The notes: generated from the sequence alone by a model not told the origin. DNA of 64,000 bases from Luteococcus sp038433135 (GCF_038433135.1 NZ_JBCDMV010000024.1:1-64000); one strand, 5' to 3'. Numbered from the stretch's first letter, positions 1 through 8,517 are shown. A program made the numbers and translations.

Positions 1-45
1 GGATCCACTGCAATAGCCACGGGTAAAACTTGGCATTGACTTTAG

Positions 46-66
46 ACACGCTGTTGAGTTCTCAAG
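46..66 (-). promoter_or_regulatory. rRNA leader antitermination box
   Basis: Read leftward, this segment is CTTGAGAACTCAACAGCGTG, close to the conserved leader motif found before 16S rRNA in actinobacteria (mycobacterial type TTGAGAACTCAACAGTGTG). It is followed by an AGTCAATGCCA stretch like the boxC region. It lies downstream of two leftward promoters, so the 16S gene should begin just beyond the left edge. Motif recognition is from memory; the rRNA itself is not visible. Confidence 0.8.
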
Positions 67-124
67 TTTCGGGCACAACCCGCACATCCAACCATCCGGT
101 CTTCCGCTTGGGGCAACTCGATCA

Positions 125-153
125 AGCTTACCGGAATCTTTTGCCTTGTTCAA
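125..153 (-). promoter_or_regulatory. rRNA promoter, proximal
   Basis: On the minus strand there is a -35 TTGAAC (153-148) and a -10 TAAGCT (130-125) with exactly 17 nt between them. It points leftward toward the antitermination box about 60 nt further on. The spacing and its position in an rRNA leader support a real promoter; the start site is inferred. Confidence 0.6.
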
Positions 154-221
154 ATTGGCAATTTCATCCGGCTGGAAGTTCCTTTTACCGAACTCCCCGC
201 TGCATTTCTGCAACTCGTAAA

Positions 222-250
222 ACTTTAGTTGTTTTCGATTCCCCGTGCAA
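222..250 (-). promoter_or_regulatory. rRNA promoter, distal
   Basis: On the minus strand there is a -35 TTGCAC (250-245) and a -10 TAAAGT (227-222) with a 17-nt spacer. It is the second of two promoters in tandem, about 97 bp upstream of the proximal one, a common arrangement for rRNA operons. The -35 lies inside a short hairpin (CCCCG..CGGGG). Confidence 0.6.
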
Positions 251-468
251 ATCGGGGATCTCGAACAACTTCTGGGAAATGCGTCGCCCCGCACATCTTT
301 GAGGAAGTGGGGTGGCAGACATTGCCCGGCTCCCGTCCGCGCGTCGTGGCCCGGTTTCAAGAGCTGGATCAGCATACACAGATACCCAGGCAGATGCAAG
401 AGCTTCGTGGAAGAATGTGGAGGCGCTTCAAAGGCCCTAGTCAAAGTGGATTTGAGGAGTCTCAGGTC

Positions 469-500
469 GTGCAAGGGGCCTCAACAGGCTCGGCCATCGT
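469..500. repeat. dispersed repeat, copy 1 (left edge)
   Basis: The segment around ACAGGCTCGGCCATCGTGGT (482-501) recurs almost exactly at 10375-10394. It is a half-copy of the palindromic repeat described at 10345-10397 and abuts the 38-bp tandem repeat. Confidence 0.6.
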
Positions 501-601
501 GGTGACGACCCTGCCCACCAGTCCCGCCCAGCCATCACGGTGACGACCCTGCCCACCAGTCCCGCCCAACCATCACGGTGACGACCCTGCCCACCGGTCC
601 C
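501..601. repeat. 38-bp tandem repeat, about 2.7 copies
   Basis: Units begin at 501, 539 and 577 with a strict 38-bp period. The first two differ at one base, and the third is cut after 25 bp. It lies between the rRNA leader and the 3' end of the phosphatase gene at 626-1789. No ORF across it looks real. It may act in leftward termination or be neutral; function is unknown. Confidence 0.85.
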
Positions 602-625
602 ACCCCGCAATCGGGGGCGAATGGC

Positions 626-1789
626 TCAGGCTGCGGTGATGTCGCGCTGGAACAGAGCAGTCATCCGGTCGCGCTGCGCGGCATCCTCCCACTTGATCTG
701 CTCGAGGGCGCGCTGTGCCTCGTCCACCACGTGATCCCGACCGGCCCGGGAGATCAACCCCAGTTCCAGGGCCTTGTTGGCGGCGCCGACGTAGGTGTCG
801 TGGAACCAGACCTGGTGCTCGGCGTGCTCGGCACGTTCCTCGTCGGGGGTGTCCACGACATCGTGGATGAAGACGGCATCCATCGCCCCGGGGTAGAGCT
901 CCCAGAGCTTCTCCCCCACCCGGACATCGCCCTGCCCGGAGTCCCCCATGAAGGTCATCCGGTATTCGGGGAAGAGCTGGGTGTAGTGGCTGATGTTCTC
1001 CAGCTTCTTGCCGGCCATGGAATCCAGCGTGAACAGGCTGAACAGACTGCCCGACATCAGGGAGAGATCGGCGATGCCAGCCCTTTTGAGGCTTTCCCGT
1101 GAATGGTTCTCCACCAGACCGAAGAAGTCACCGGGCCTGGCGGTGACGAAGGTCAGATCCCCCAGGCTCTTCGGATCGTCGTCGGGGCCCTTGTCCAACG
1201 CTTCCTGGAAGGCGAGCACCCCCGGGTACAGGGTGCCCCGGGGATAGCGCTTGTCATGCAACTTGCAGAAGACGGTGTCGTCGATGTCGGAGAGCACCTT
1301 GGCTTCAGTGAACTGCTGGCCCTGGGCCTCTACAGCGAAGTGCTGCAGGATCCGCTCGCGTACCGAGGCGTCGTCCAGGTCAATGAAGACCAGACCTTCC
1401 AGGTCATGGTGGTCATTGCGCAGGTTGAGGATGTTCTTCAGGTGGGTGAGCTCGTCACCGTGCACGGCGCACAGGAGGTCGGCGATCCGCGCCTCCTCGT
1501 CGTCGCTGGTCCGGCCGGTCTGCAGCGCGTGGATCACCGCCGCCCGGGCATGCAGCTCCAGGTCACCGGCCCGGCGCTGGGCCACCAACTCCAGCAGGGC
1601 GGATCGATTGTCGGCACCGAAGATCCGGTCGTCCATCGCAGAGAAGAGCCGCTCCGCCCCCTGTTCGGTCAACAACTCGTTGAGTTCGTGAGGCTCGAGC
1701 GATTCGATCAGTCCGAGGATCCGGTTCTCGTCCTGCTCGCCGGTGCGGTGGGCCAGCAACTCCCGGGTCAAGCTGAGTTCGGCGGTCAT
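626..1789 (-). CDS. App1-like (DUF2183) HAD-type phosphatase
   Basis: A 387-residue protein. The C-terminal half carries the signature of the App1/DUF2183 phosphatase domain: LSDIDDTV near residue 168 (a DxDxT-type nucleophile motif), then TFVTARPG, and MTFMGDSGQGD as the acidic third motif. Yeast App1 is a phosphatidate phosphatase; bacterial members are mostly uncharacterised, so a lipid-phosphate substrate is inference. The N-terminal ~150 residues are helical and acidic with no domain I recognise. It overlaps the upstream lipid kinase by 4 bp (ATGA), so the two are probably translationally coupled. The kinase partner supports a role in phospholipid turnover. There is no signal peptide. 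Confidence 0.85.
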   Translation of the reverse strand: MTAELSLTRELLAHRTGEQDENRILGLIESLEPHELNELLTEQGAERLFSAMDDRIFGADNRSALLELVAQRRAGDLELHARAAVIHALQTGRTSDDEEARIADLLCAVHGDELTHLKNILNLRNDHHDLEGLVFIDLDDASVRERILQHFAVEAQGQQFTEAKVLSDIDDTVFCKLHDKRYPRGTLYPGVLAFQEALDKGPDDDPKSLGDLTFVTARPGDFFGLVENHSRESLKRAGIADLSLMSGSLFSLFTLDSMAGKKLENISHYTQLFPEYRMTFMGDSGQGDVRVGEKLWELYPGAMDAVFIHDVVDTPDEERAEHAEHQVWFHDTYVGAANKALELGLISRAGRDHVVDEAQRALEQIKWEDAAQRDRMTALFQRDITAA

Positions 1790-2760
1790 GGGCGGCCTCC
1801 TTTGGTTCGGGTGTGCGGTTGGCGCACCAACAGCGCGCCGGGGTCCACGTGGATGTCGACGTCGATGACGGGGCCGAAGGTGTCCCCATCAAGTTGTAGC
1901 GCGGTGGGTGACTCGGGCCGCAACCGCACCCGCCGAGCCACCCCATGCACCAGTACGGGGGTCCGGGCGGTGCGCCGCAGCCCGGCCAGCGCGACGGGTG
2001 CCCACTGCCACAGGTGGCTGATCCGGGCCTCCATGGTGCGCAGCTTCCCGTCGTCCAGCCGGGCCTCTGGGAAGACCTCGATCCCCAGCGGGATCCGTCC
2101 GGCATTGCCCACCAGGAAGCTCCACAGGGCCCTGGCGTGCGGCGGCTGGTCATCGATGGTGACAGTCATCCGAATCGGCCGACGGACCATGTGACGGGCA
2201 CCGGATTCGAAGTAGGCCAGCCAGCCCAGGCGTCGCTTGAGCCCGGGACGGGTGCTGCTCACCGTGTCGGCGTCATTGCCCAGACCGGCGAGCACCAGGA
2301 AGAGGTGTTCGCGGGAGCCCTGGCCGGGCAGGGAGGCCATGGTGAAGGTGGCCACGCCCAGGTCCACGGCGCTGGCGGAACCGAACATCGAGATCTGCAC
2401 CGCCCGGTCCAGCCGTCGGGGTGACAGGCCCAGGTTGCGGGCGAAGATGTTGGCCGTGCCCAGCGGGATGATTCCCAGCTGGACGCCGGTGCCACGCAGC
2501 CGCTCCGCCACGGCACGCACGGTGCCGTCCCCGCCACCGACGATCACCAGGTCTGCCCCCAGCTCCAGTGCCTGTGCGGCCTGGCCACCGCCGGAATCGT
2601 GCGGGCTGGTCTCGATGATGACCGGAACCGGCCAGCCGGCCAGGGCCGCCCGGCGGGTGATGTTGTCGACAACCCGGTCACAGCCCCTGGCGACCGGATT
2701 GAGGATCGCGACCGGCCGGGTGGGGATGGTGCGCGGGGAATCGCCCTGCGTCCTGGTCAT
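1786..2760 (-). CDS. diacylglycerol/lipid kinase (DAGK catalytic family)
   Basis: A 324-residue protein from ATG at 2760. Further in-frame upstream sequence would run into the NUDIX gene, so this start is preferred. The catalytic-domain signature is clear: ILNPVARG near the N-terminus, VGGGDGTVRAVAERL around residues 70-85, then LGIIPLGTANIFARNLG. The C-terminal part matches the beta-sandwich lid of the family (DGKLRTMEARI). The family phosphorylates diacylglycerol, sphingosine or related lipids using ATP. Substrate is not predictable from sequence. It is coupled by ATGA overlap to the App1-like phosphatase. Confidence 0.88.
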   Translation of the reverse strand: MTRTQGDSPRTIPTRPVAILNPVARGCDRVVDNITRRAALAGWPVPVIIETSPHDSGGGQAAQALELGADLVIVGGGDGTVRAVAERLRGTGVQLGIIPLGTANIFARNLGLSPRRLDRAVQISMFGSASAVDLGVATFTMASLPGQGSREHLFLVLAGLGNDADTVSSTRPGLKRRLGWLAYFESGARHMVRRPIRMTVTIDDQPPHARALWSFLVGNAGRIPLGIEVFPEARLDDGKLRTMEARISHLWQWAPVALAGLRRTARTPVLVHGVARRVRLRPESPTALQLDGDTFGPVIDVDIHVDPGALLVRQPHTRTKGGRP

Positions 2761-2770
2761 GCTGGCCAGC

Positions 2771-3181
2771 CTAGACCGCAGTGTCGGCCAGCAGGCGCGC
2801 GATCGCGGTGTCGGCCGGTAGCCAGGCAAGGGTTGGCAGCTCGGCCGCCGGGAACCAGGCGACGGTGTGGTGCGCGTGCCCGGCCGTCGGTGGGGTGACC
2901 AGCCGCGCATGGTAGACCCGCAGCTCCAGCCGCTCGTTGACCGGCCAGGCCCCGCCATCCCTGGTCAGCTCGTCGCCGATCTCGATCCGGCAGCCCAGCT
3001 CCTCCCACACTTCCCGGGAAAGGGCCGCCTCGGGGCTCTCCCCCGGCTCCACCTTGGCGCCCGGGAACTCCCACAGCCCCGCGAACTGTTCGGGGTAGGA
3101 ACGCTGCGCGGCCAGGACTCGCCCGTCGTCGCCGGTGATGATGGCGCCGACGACGAGTCGTCGGACGGCCGGCTCAGGCAT
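2771..3181 (-). CDS. NUDIX hydrolase, MutT-like
   Basis: A 136-residue protein from ATG at 3181. The full Nudix box is visible: GAKVEPGESPEAALSREVWE followed by ELG (GX5EX7REUXEEXGU, with an extra residue register typical of MutT). The WEFPGAKVE and late CRIEIG segments resemble 8-oxo-dGTP diphosphatases, which cleanse the nucleotide pool. Its start overlaps the end of the HhH-GPD gene by 8 bp; the neighbour's repair function fits the same theme. Substrate assignment is by family resemblance only. Confidence 0.85.
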   Translation of the reverse strand: MPEPAVRRLVVGAIITGDDGRVLAAQRSYPEQFAGLWEFPGAKVEPGESPEAALSREVWEELGCRIEIGDELTRDGGAWPVNERLELRVYHARLVTPPTAGHAHHTVAWFPAAELPTLAWLPADTAIARLLADTAV

Positions 3182-3758
3182 CGGCGTTCTGCTTCGCCCG
3201 GGCCGCGGCCTTGGCGGCCTTCTTGGTCTCGCGAACCTTCTGCAGGGAGGCCTCGTCGGTGATGTCCGCCACCGAGCGGTAACCGTCCAGACCGTAGTCC
3301 CCGGCGGCCTCGCGCCAGCCGTCGGCGGCCAGACCACGACGCTTGCCCAACAGCGCCAGGAAGATCCGCGCCTTCTGGTCGCCGAAGCCGGGCAGCTTCT
3401 TGAGCCGCTTCAGCACCGTGGGGCCATCACCGTCGGCCCACACCTGCGCGGCTGACGCGTCGTATTCCTCGGTCAGCACCGTGCAGAGCTGGTGCACCCG
3501 GGCTCCCATCGACCCGGGGAAGCGATGCACGGCGGGCTTCTGCGCACAGAGTGCCACGAAATCGACCTCGTCCATCGCGGCGATCGCGGCCACGTCCAGC
3601 GTGCCGCCCAAGCGTTCCGCGATCACCGCGGGGCCACTGAAGGCCTTCTCCATCGGGATCTGTTGATCCAGGCACATGCCGATCAACAGGGCATCGTCGT
3701 TGCTGGCCAACAGCGCATCCGCGGCGGGATCGCCGGTGAGGTGGGAGGTCATGTCCAT
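3174..3758 (-). CDS. HhH-GPD base-excision repair family protein
   Basis: A 194-residue protein starting MDMTSHL (a second ATG at 3752 is also possible). It shows LIGMCLDQQIPMEKAFSGP and the helix-hairpin-helix segment LKKLPGFGDQKARIFLALLG around residues 118-138, hallmarks of a small actinobacterial HhH-GPD family (TIGR03252 type). The tail is rich in Lys/Ala (KKAAKAAARAKQ). Proteins of the superfamily are DNA glycosylases. I do not see the canonical catalytic Lys/Asp pair with certainty, so glycosylase activity is inferred. It overlaps the NUDIX gene by 8 bp. Confidence 0.85.
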   Translation of the reverse strand: MDMTSHLTGDPAADALLASNDDALLIGMCLDQQIPMEKAFSGPAVIAERLGGTLDVAAIAAMDEVDFVALCAQKPAVHRFPGSMGARVHQLCTVLTEEYDASAAQVWADGDGPTVLKRLKKLPGFGDQKARIFLALLGKRRGLAADGWREAAGDYGLDGYRSVADITDEASLQKVRETKKAAKAAARAKQNADA

Positions 3759-3784
3759 CAGGGTATTGGCTGGGCGGTGCCCAG

Positions 3785-4756
3785 TCACTCGAACAGGACG
3801 TACTCCGGGGTGGGCTTGAGCGCCATCACCTCGGCCGGGGTCATCAGGCGTCCTCCGGTCTGCACGTCCTCCTGGTAGAAGAGCTTGAAACCGCCGTGCA
3901 CGAACTTCGGCTTCTTGGCCACGACGCGCTGCCAGGTGTCGGTCTTGGCCGCGGGCGAGCCGATGCCGTCGACGGACTTGATCATCACCACGCCCTTGGC
4001 CGGCTTCAGCGCGGCCTCGTTGCCCACCACGCCCTCGTTGAGCTGGTGGTACAGCATCACCTTTTCCGGAAGGTTGTGCTTGGCCACCAGGTTGGAGACC
4101 CACTGGGCAGACTCGTTCAGCTCGGCAGCCTTGACATGCCCGAAGGTCCTCATCGGCACCTCGTTGGGACCCATCCGCCACTCCGGATCCAGGGCCAGCC
4201 CGACGTCGGGCTCGGCCAGCCACTTCTCGTAGGTCTTGATCTCGGCCGGGAAGGTGGAGCGGCCGGGCTGGATGTTGAGCAGCAGCATCGCCTTGTGCTT
4301 GCGGGCGGTGGTCAGCCACTCCTTGATCACCGCGTCGTCGATCCGAGTGCGATACATGCCGTCCTTGCCCGGCGAGCCGTGCACGGTGGTGGCGATCAGC
4401 TCCATGATCGGCATGATCTTGCGGCCCTTGGCATAAGGCTGGGCGCGCTTCTCCATCTCCACCATCCGGTCATCCAGGGCGCCGATCCCCAGCCGCCCCT
4501 GCCCGGGCGCACCGGGTGCGCCGGAGTAGCCGAACAGACGGTAGGTGGGGAAGATCGTCCGGCCGCCGCGGGGCAGCTCGGCCGCAGGCGTTGGGGTGGG
4601 CGTCGGCGTCGGTATCGCGCTGGCAACGGAGCCCTGGGAGGTCTCGGGTGCTGGAATGTCGGGGCCCGGCTGGTCCTGGCCGCTGCAGGCAGCACCCAGT
4701 GCCGTAGTGAGGACGACGGCGGCGGCAAGACTTGCCCGTGCACGAGAAAAGGCCAT
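3785..4756 (-). CDS. putative lipoprotein, unknown function
   Basis: A 323-residue protein with a lipoprotein signal peptide: basic N-terminus, hydrophobic stretch, then LGAAC (Cys about residue 24). A Thr/Pro linker (PTPTPTPTP) follows, then a compact soluble domain of about 250 residues. That domain contains LGIGALDDRM, MPIMELIATT, AMLLLNIQPGRS, VGLALDPEW and VMLYHQLNEGVV, a beta/alpha alternation that suggests a TIM-barrel fold. I do not recognise a named family. It stands alone between the HhH-GPD gene and the terminator of the dihydrolipoyl dehydrogenase gene. Anchoring on the outer face of the membrane is inferred from the lipobox. Confidence 0.8.
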   Translation of the reverse strand: MAFSRARASLAAAVVLTTALGAACSGQDQPGPDIPAPETSQGSVASAIPTPTPTPTPAAELPRGGRTIFPTYRLFGYSGAPGAPGQGRLGIGALDDRMVEMEKRAQPYAKGRKIMPIMELIATTVHGSPGKDGMYRTRIDDAVIKEWLTTARKHKAMLLLNIQPGRSTFPAEIKTYEKWLAEPDVGLALDPEWRMGPNEVPMRTFGHVKAAELNESAQWVSNLVAKHNLPEKVMLYHQLNEGVVGNEAALKPAKGVVMIKSVDGIGSPAAKTDTWQRVVAKKPKFVHGGFKLFYQEDVQTGGRLMTPAEVMALKPTPEYVLFE

Positions 4757-4818
4757 GTCGGAAACCCTAACCGACTGGTCACGAAATCCACGACCGAGCG
4801 ATCGTGCGTCGCACCAAA

Positions 4819-4861
4819 CACAGCAGGTCCCGCGGAAGACGTCTCCGCGGGACCTGCTGTG
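4819..4861 (-). terminator. terminator after dihydrolipoyl dehydrogenase
   Basis: A perfect 18-bp inverted repeat (4819-4836 and 4844-4861) with a 7-nt loop, 53 bp past the stop codon of the leftward lpd gene. There is no clear U-tract, as is common in high-GC genomes. A GGCCCCTCGACGAGCTCGG stretch right next to it resembles the dispersed repeat at 10345-10397. Confidence 0.85.
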
Positions 4862-4913
4862 GCCCCTCGACGAGCTCGGGGAGCGTGGTCCAGTGATCTG
4901 TGACCAGGTGGGA

Positions 4914-6314
4914 TCAGAAGTTGATCATGTGGCCGACGACACCTTCAGCGGCCTCCTTGAGGGCCTCCGACAGGGTCGGGTGGGCGTGCACGGTGCGGCC
5001 GATCTCGTCGGCGCGCAGGTCCCACTGCTGGGCCAGCACCAGCTCGGGCAGCAGCTCGGTCACCTCGGGGCCGATCATGTGGGCGCCGAGGATCTCATTG
5101 GTCTTGGCATCGGCGACGATCTTGACGAAGCCGACGCCCTCGCCCAGGCCCCAGGCCTTGCCATTGGCGGCGAAGGGGAACTTGCCCACCTTGACCTCGT
5201 AGCCCTTGTCCTTGGCCTGCTGCTCCGAGTAGCCCATCGAGCCGACCTGCGGCTGGCAGTAGGTGGCGCGCGGGATGAAGTCGTAGTTGACCGGGTAGGT
5301 CTCGGCGCCGGCGATGGTCTCGGCGGCGACGACGCCCTGGGCCTCGGCCACATGGGCGAGCATCATCTTGCCGGTGCAGTCGCCGATGGCGTAGATGCCG
5401 TCCACATTGGTGCGCAGGTAGTCGTCGACGGCGATGGCGCCACGGTCGGTCAGCTGCACGCCGGTCTTCTCCAGGCCGAAGCCCTCGGTGCGCGGGGCGA
5501 AGCCCATCGCCTGCAGGAACTTGTCGGCCTCGAGCACCTGCTGCTCGCCGCCCTTGGCGGGCTCGACGGTGACCTTGACGCCCGAGCCCGTGTCTTCCAC
5601 AGCCTTCACGGCGGTGGAGGTCATCACCTTGATCCCGAGCTTCTTGTACTGCTTCTGCAGCTCGGCGGAGATGTCCTTGTCCTCGGCGGGCACCTGGCGA
5701 TCCAGGAATTCGACGATGGTGACGTCGACGCCGTAGCTGTTCAGCACGTAGGCGAACTCGGTGCCGATGGCGCCGGAGCCTCCGATGATGATGCTCTTGG
5801 GCAGGTTGTCGGCCAGGATCTGCTCCTTGTAGGTCACCACATTCTGGCTGACCTCGGTGCCCGGCAGCAGCTTGGTGGTGGCGCCGACGGCGATGATGCA
5901 GGCGTCGAAGGTGACGTCCTCACTGCTGCCGTCCTCCTTGGCGACGCTGATCGTCTTGGCGTCGGTGAAGGTGCCCCAACCGGAGAACTCCTGGATCTTG
6001 TTCTTCTTCATCAGGAAGTGGATGCCCTTGACCATCCGGTCACTGACCTGGCGGGAACGGCTGAAGGCCTTGCCGTAGTCGGCGGTCATCTCACCGGACA
6101 GGCCGAAGGTGTCGGCCTCCTTGGTGACCAGGTGCACGATCTCGGCATTGCGCAGCAGCGACTTGGTGGGGATGCAGCCGACGTTCAGGCAGACGCCACC
6201 CCAGTACTCCTTCTCGATGATGGCGACCTTCTTGCCGAGCTGGGCGGCGCGAATGGCGGCGACATAGCCACCGGGGCCTGCGCCAAGGACAACGACGTCA
6301 AAGTGTGAGCTCAT
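4914..6314 (-). CDS. lpdA: dihydrolipoyl dehydrogenase
   Basis: A 466-residue flavoprotein, normal length for the family. An N-terminal FAD-binding GAGPGGYVAAIRAAQLG precedes the redox-active disulfide WGGVCLNVGCIPTKSLL (residues 38-54). An NAD-binding GGSGAIGTEFA follows around residue 175, then AIGDCTGKMMLAHVAEAQG, and the C-terminal catalytic HAHPTLSEALKE. It reoxidises the lipoyl groups of 2-oxoacid dehydrogenase complexes and the glycine cleavage system with NAD+. No E1/E2 genes are nearby, as is usual in actinobacteria. A strong hairpin follows the gene. Confidence 0.96.
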   Translation of the reverse strand: MSSHFDVVVLGAGPGGYVAAIRAAQLGKKVAIIEKEYWGGVCLNVGCIPTKSLLRNAEIVHLVTKEADTFGLSGEMTADYGKAFSRSRQVSDRMVKGIHFLMKKNKIQEFSGWGTFTDAKTISVAKEDGSSEDVTFDACIIAVGATTKLLPGTEVSQNVVTYKEQILADNLPKSIIIGGSGAIGTEFAYVLNSYGVDVTIVEFLDRQVPAEDKDISAELQKQYKKLGIKVMTSTAVKAVEDTGSGVKVTVEPAKGGEQQVLEADKFLQAMGFAPRTEGFGLEKTGVQLTDRGAIAVDDYLRTNVDGIYAIGDCTGKMMLAHVAEAQGVVAAETIAGAETYPVNYDFIPRATYCQPQVGSMGYSEQQAKDKGYEVKVGKFPFAANGKAWGLGEGVGFVKIVADAKTNEILGAHMIGPEVTELLPELVLAQQWDLRADEIGRTVHAHPTLSEALKEAAEGVVGHMINF

Positions 6315-6342
6315 GGCTTCACTCTAGGGCACGGGGGAAGAC

Positions 6343-6909
6343 TCATTCGTTCACCAGAACCGGAACTCCGACGCTGGCCGAGACCGCCTTTGCGGAGACG
6401 TCCTTGGGCACCTCGATGGTGAAGTCCGTGGAGTGGAAGAAGTTCGGGCTGGCCGAGCCGGAGGCGGCATGGTCATGCTCCTCCTGCGCATGGTCATGCG
6501 CCCCGTCCAGATGATGGGTGAAGCGACCGGTCTGCAGCAGCTTGCCGTCGGCGTCATGGAAGCCAGCCAGCACCTGCAGCTCCAGCAGCTCGGAGACATC
6601 GCTGGTGACGGTGACGGTGCCGGTCAGCTTGCCGTCGGCCAGCTTCAGCTTGCTGAGCGTGAACCGGTTGTCGAAGGGTCCCTTGGCCTGCACCACCGTG
6701 CCCGGCTGGGGCGACAGGGCGTCCATCGACGCCAGCGTCGGATCGCCGGTGGGAGTGCTCAGCCCCGGCAGGCTGGTGGCCACGGCGGCGCTGGGATCCG
6801 GCGGAGTGGCCTCCTCATCGCTGCCGCAGGCGCTCAGGCCCAGACTGACGGCAAGGGCGGCGACGACGACGGCTGAGCGGATGGCGGGGCGGTGCAGATG
6901 CGGTGACAT
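6343..6909 (-). CDS. lipoprotein with His-rich segment
   Basis: A 188-residue protein from ATG at 6909, chosen because an AGGAAG ribosome site lies just upstream and the product then begins directly with the signal peptide. The lipobox is LSAC (Cys about residue 28). The mature part has a Ser/Pro/Thr linker, a small beta-rich region (LADGKLTGTVTVTSDV), and a histidine cluster HHLDGAHDHAQEEHDH around residues 130-146 that could bind metal ions. No family recognised. It lies 28 bp upstream of lpdA, with the alkaline phosphatase gene further upstream behind a hairpin. A role in metal handling is speculation. Confidence 0.75.
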   Translation of the reverse strand: MSPHLHRPAIRSAVVVAALAVSLGLSACGSDEEATPPDPSAAVATSLPGLSTPTGDPTLASMDALSPQPGTVVQAKGPFDNRFTLSKLKLADGKLTGTVTVTSDVSELLELQVLAGFHDADGKLLQTGRFTHHLDGAHDHAQEEHDHAASGSASPNFFHSTDFTIEVPKDVSAKAVSASVGVPVLVNE

Positions 6910-6944
6910 GGCTTCCTGGGGCTGGATGGTTCGGGAATGGACAG

Positions 6945-6986
6945 GCCCGGGGCCCACGCGGCAAGCCTGCCGCGCGGTCCCCGGGC
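6945..6986 (-). terminator. terminator after alkaline phosphatase
   Basis: GC-rich hairpin just past the stop of the leftward phosphatase gene. Outer arms GCCCGGGG (6945-6952) and CCCCGGGC (6979-6986) enclose inner arms CGCGGCA and TGCCGCG with an AGCC loop. It separates this gene from the lipoprotein gene downstream. Confidence 0.75.
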
Positions 6987-7017
6987 GTGCTATTGCTTCG
7001 TGCTACTGCTCAGTGGG

Positions 7018-8517
7018 TCACTTGGTGACGCGCAGGGCCTTGCCGACGATGTCGAACAGGTCGGTGTTCTCGATGTTGCCCGAAACCTTCTGCGATCCGG
7101 GGCCGTAGCCGTAGACCGGCACGTCGGCACCGGTGTGGTTGCCGGAGAGGTAGCTCAGCCACAGGCTGGCATCCTCGGAACCGTCCTTCACGCCGGCGGC
7201 GTCATCGGGGGTGCGGAAGGTTGCCGGGCCGAAGTTGGCCGGGTCGTTCTTGCCGTCACCGTTGATGATGCCACTGGAACGCTTCGGATCCAGCTTGCCG
7301 CCCTTCGCCCGGGAGGGGACGGAGTTGTTGGCGGGGTTGCCACTGTCCACATTCGCCGGAGGCGTCGCGGCCTCGGAGTTGGTGTAGGTGCCCTTCTCGA
7401 TGATGTTGAAGCCGGCGCACTCGTGGTCGGCGGTCACGATCACCATGGTGTGCTTGTCCCTCTTGGCGAAGTCCAGCGCAACCCGCACGGCCTCATCGAA
7501 GGCCTTGGTCTCCTCCAGGGTCTGGGCGGCGTCGTTGGCGTGCGAACGCTTGTCAATCAGGGCGCCCTCCACCTGCAGGTAGAAGCCCTTCTTCTTGCCC
7601 TTGTTGGTGTTCAGCAGCGCAATCGACTTGCGGGTCATCTCCGCCAGGTTCGGCTCCTTGGCCTCCGCGGACGACGGGTTCTCCCGCTTGCTCTTCTCGA
7701 TGGTCAGGTTGCCCTTGTTGTAGAGCGCGAAGACCTTGTTGGTCTTGCCCCGTTTCACCTTGACCCGGTCCATGTCCCGCTCGGTGGCGACGCGCTGCGC
7801 GGCCGGGGAGCCCAACACGGTGTAGCCCTGGGCCTTCAGCGCCTTCTCGTCGGCGGCATCGAAGCGGCTCAGGCCGCCGCCCATGATCACGTCGGCGGTG
7901 CCGTTGCGGGCAATCTGGTCAGCCACCGGGGTGACCCGGATGTCGCTGGTCGGCAGCTGCTTGCCGGTGACCTCGGTGTTCTGGCAGGCCTTGGCGCTGT
8001 ACTCCGGGCCCTGGCAGCCGCGCATCAGCACGTGGCTCATCTGGCCGGCGGGAGTGGCGTCGGTGATCTCCGCGGTGGAGACATTGCCGGTGCGGTAGCC
8101 GGCCTTCTTGGCCAGCTCCATCACGGTGGCCTTGGCCTTGCCCTTGCCGTCGACTCCCAGCGCAGCGTTGTAGCTCTTGACGCCCGAGGACCAGGCGGTG
8201 GCGGCCGAGGCGGAGTCGGTGACGTAGTTGGGCTTGAAGTCGTGCTCCCCCGGCTGGCCGGAATTGGGCTCGATGGAGTAGGTGCGGTTCTGCCCGATGT
8301 TGGGCATGGTCTCCATCACCAGCTTGCCGTCGGCGCCGTAGTAGCGCTGCCGGGCGGCATCGACGTGGGTGTGGCCCATGCCGTCGCCCACCAGGTAGAT
8401 GACATTGCGGATCTGACGGTCGTTCTTACGGTCGGCGACGGCGACACCGGCGGCGGCCGAGGCGCCAAGGCTGGCGGTCACAATTGCCGCCGCCGCCACG
8501 CGGAAGGACTTGTTCAT
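7018..8517 (-). CDS. secreted alkaline phosphatase, PhoA type
   Basis: A 499-residue protein from ATG at 8517, with AGGGAGC upstream and a Sec signal peptide directly at the start (cleavage near AAAGVAVADR). It carries the metal ligand motif VGDGMG, the nucleophile region DSASAATAWSSGVKSYNAAL (Asp-Ser-Ala), and TADHECAGFNI late in the chain, matching E. coli PhoA. It hydrolyses phosphomonoesters outside the cell using two zinc ions and a magnesium ion. Such genes are usually induced by phosphate starvation, but I did not find a convincing PHO box in the 263-bp gap to the divergent MurA-like gene. Confidence 0.92.
   Translation of the reverse strand: MNKSFRVAAAAIVTASLGASAAAGVAVADRKNDRQIRNVIYLVGDGMGHTHVDAARQRYYGADGKLVMETMPNIGQNRTYSIEPNSGQPGEHDFKPNYVTDSASAATAWSSGVKSYNAALGVDGKGKAKATVMELAKKAGYRTGNVSTAEITDATPAGQMSHVLMRGCQGPEYSAKACQNTEVTGKQLPTSDIRVTPVADQIARNGTADVIMGGGLSRFDAADEKALKAQGYTVLGSPAAQRVATERDMDRVKVKRGKTNKVFALYNKGNLTIEKSKRENPSSAEAKEPNLAEMTRKSIALLNTNKGKKKGFYLQVEGALIDKRSHANDAAQTLEETKAFDEAVRVALDFAKRDKHTMVIVTADHECAGFNIIEKGTYTNSEAATPPANVDSGNPANNSVPSRAKGGKLDPKRSSGIINGDGKNDPANFGPATFRTPDDAAGVKDGSEDASLWLSYLSGNHTGADVPVYGYGPGSQKVSGNIENTDLFDIVGKALRVTK

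Noticed and set aside
4545..6308. 587-codon open frame on the plus strand opposite dihydrolipoyl dehydrogenase
   Set aside because: Antisense shadow of a high-GC gene: composition is Gly/Leu/His/Asp-rich without motifs, while the opposite frame is an unmistakable lpdA.
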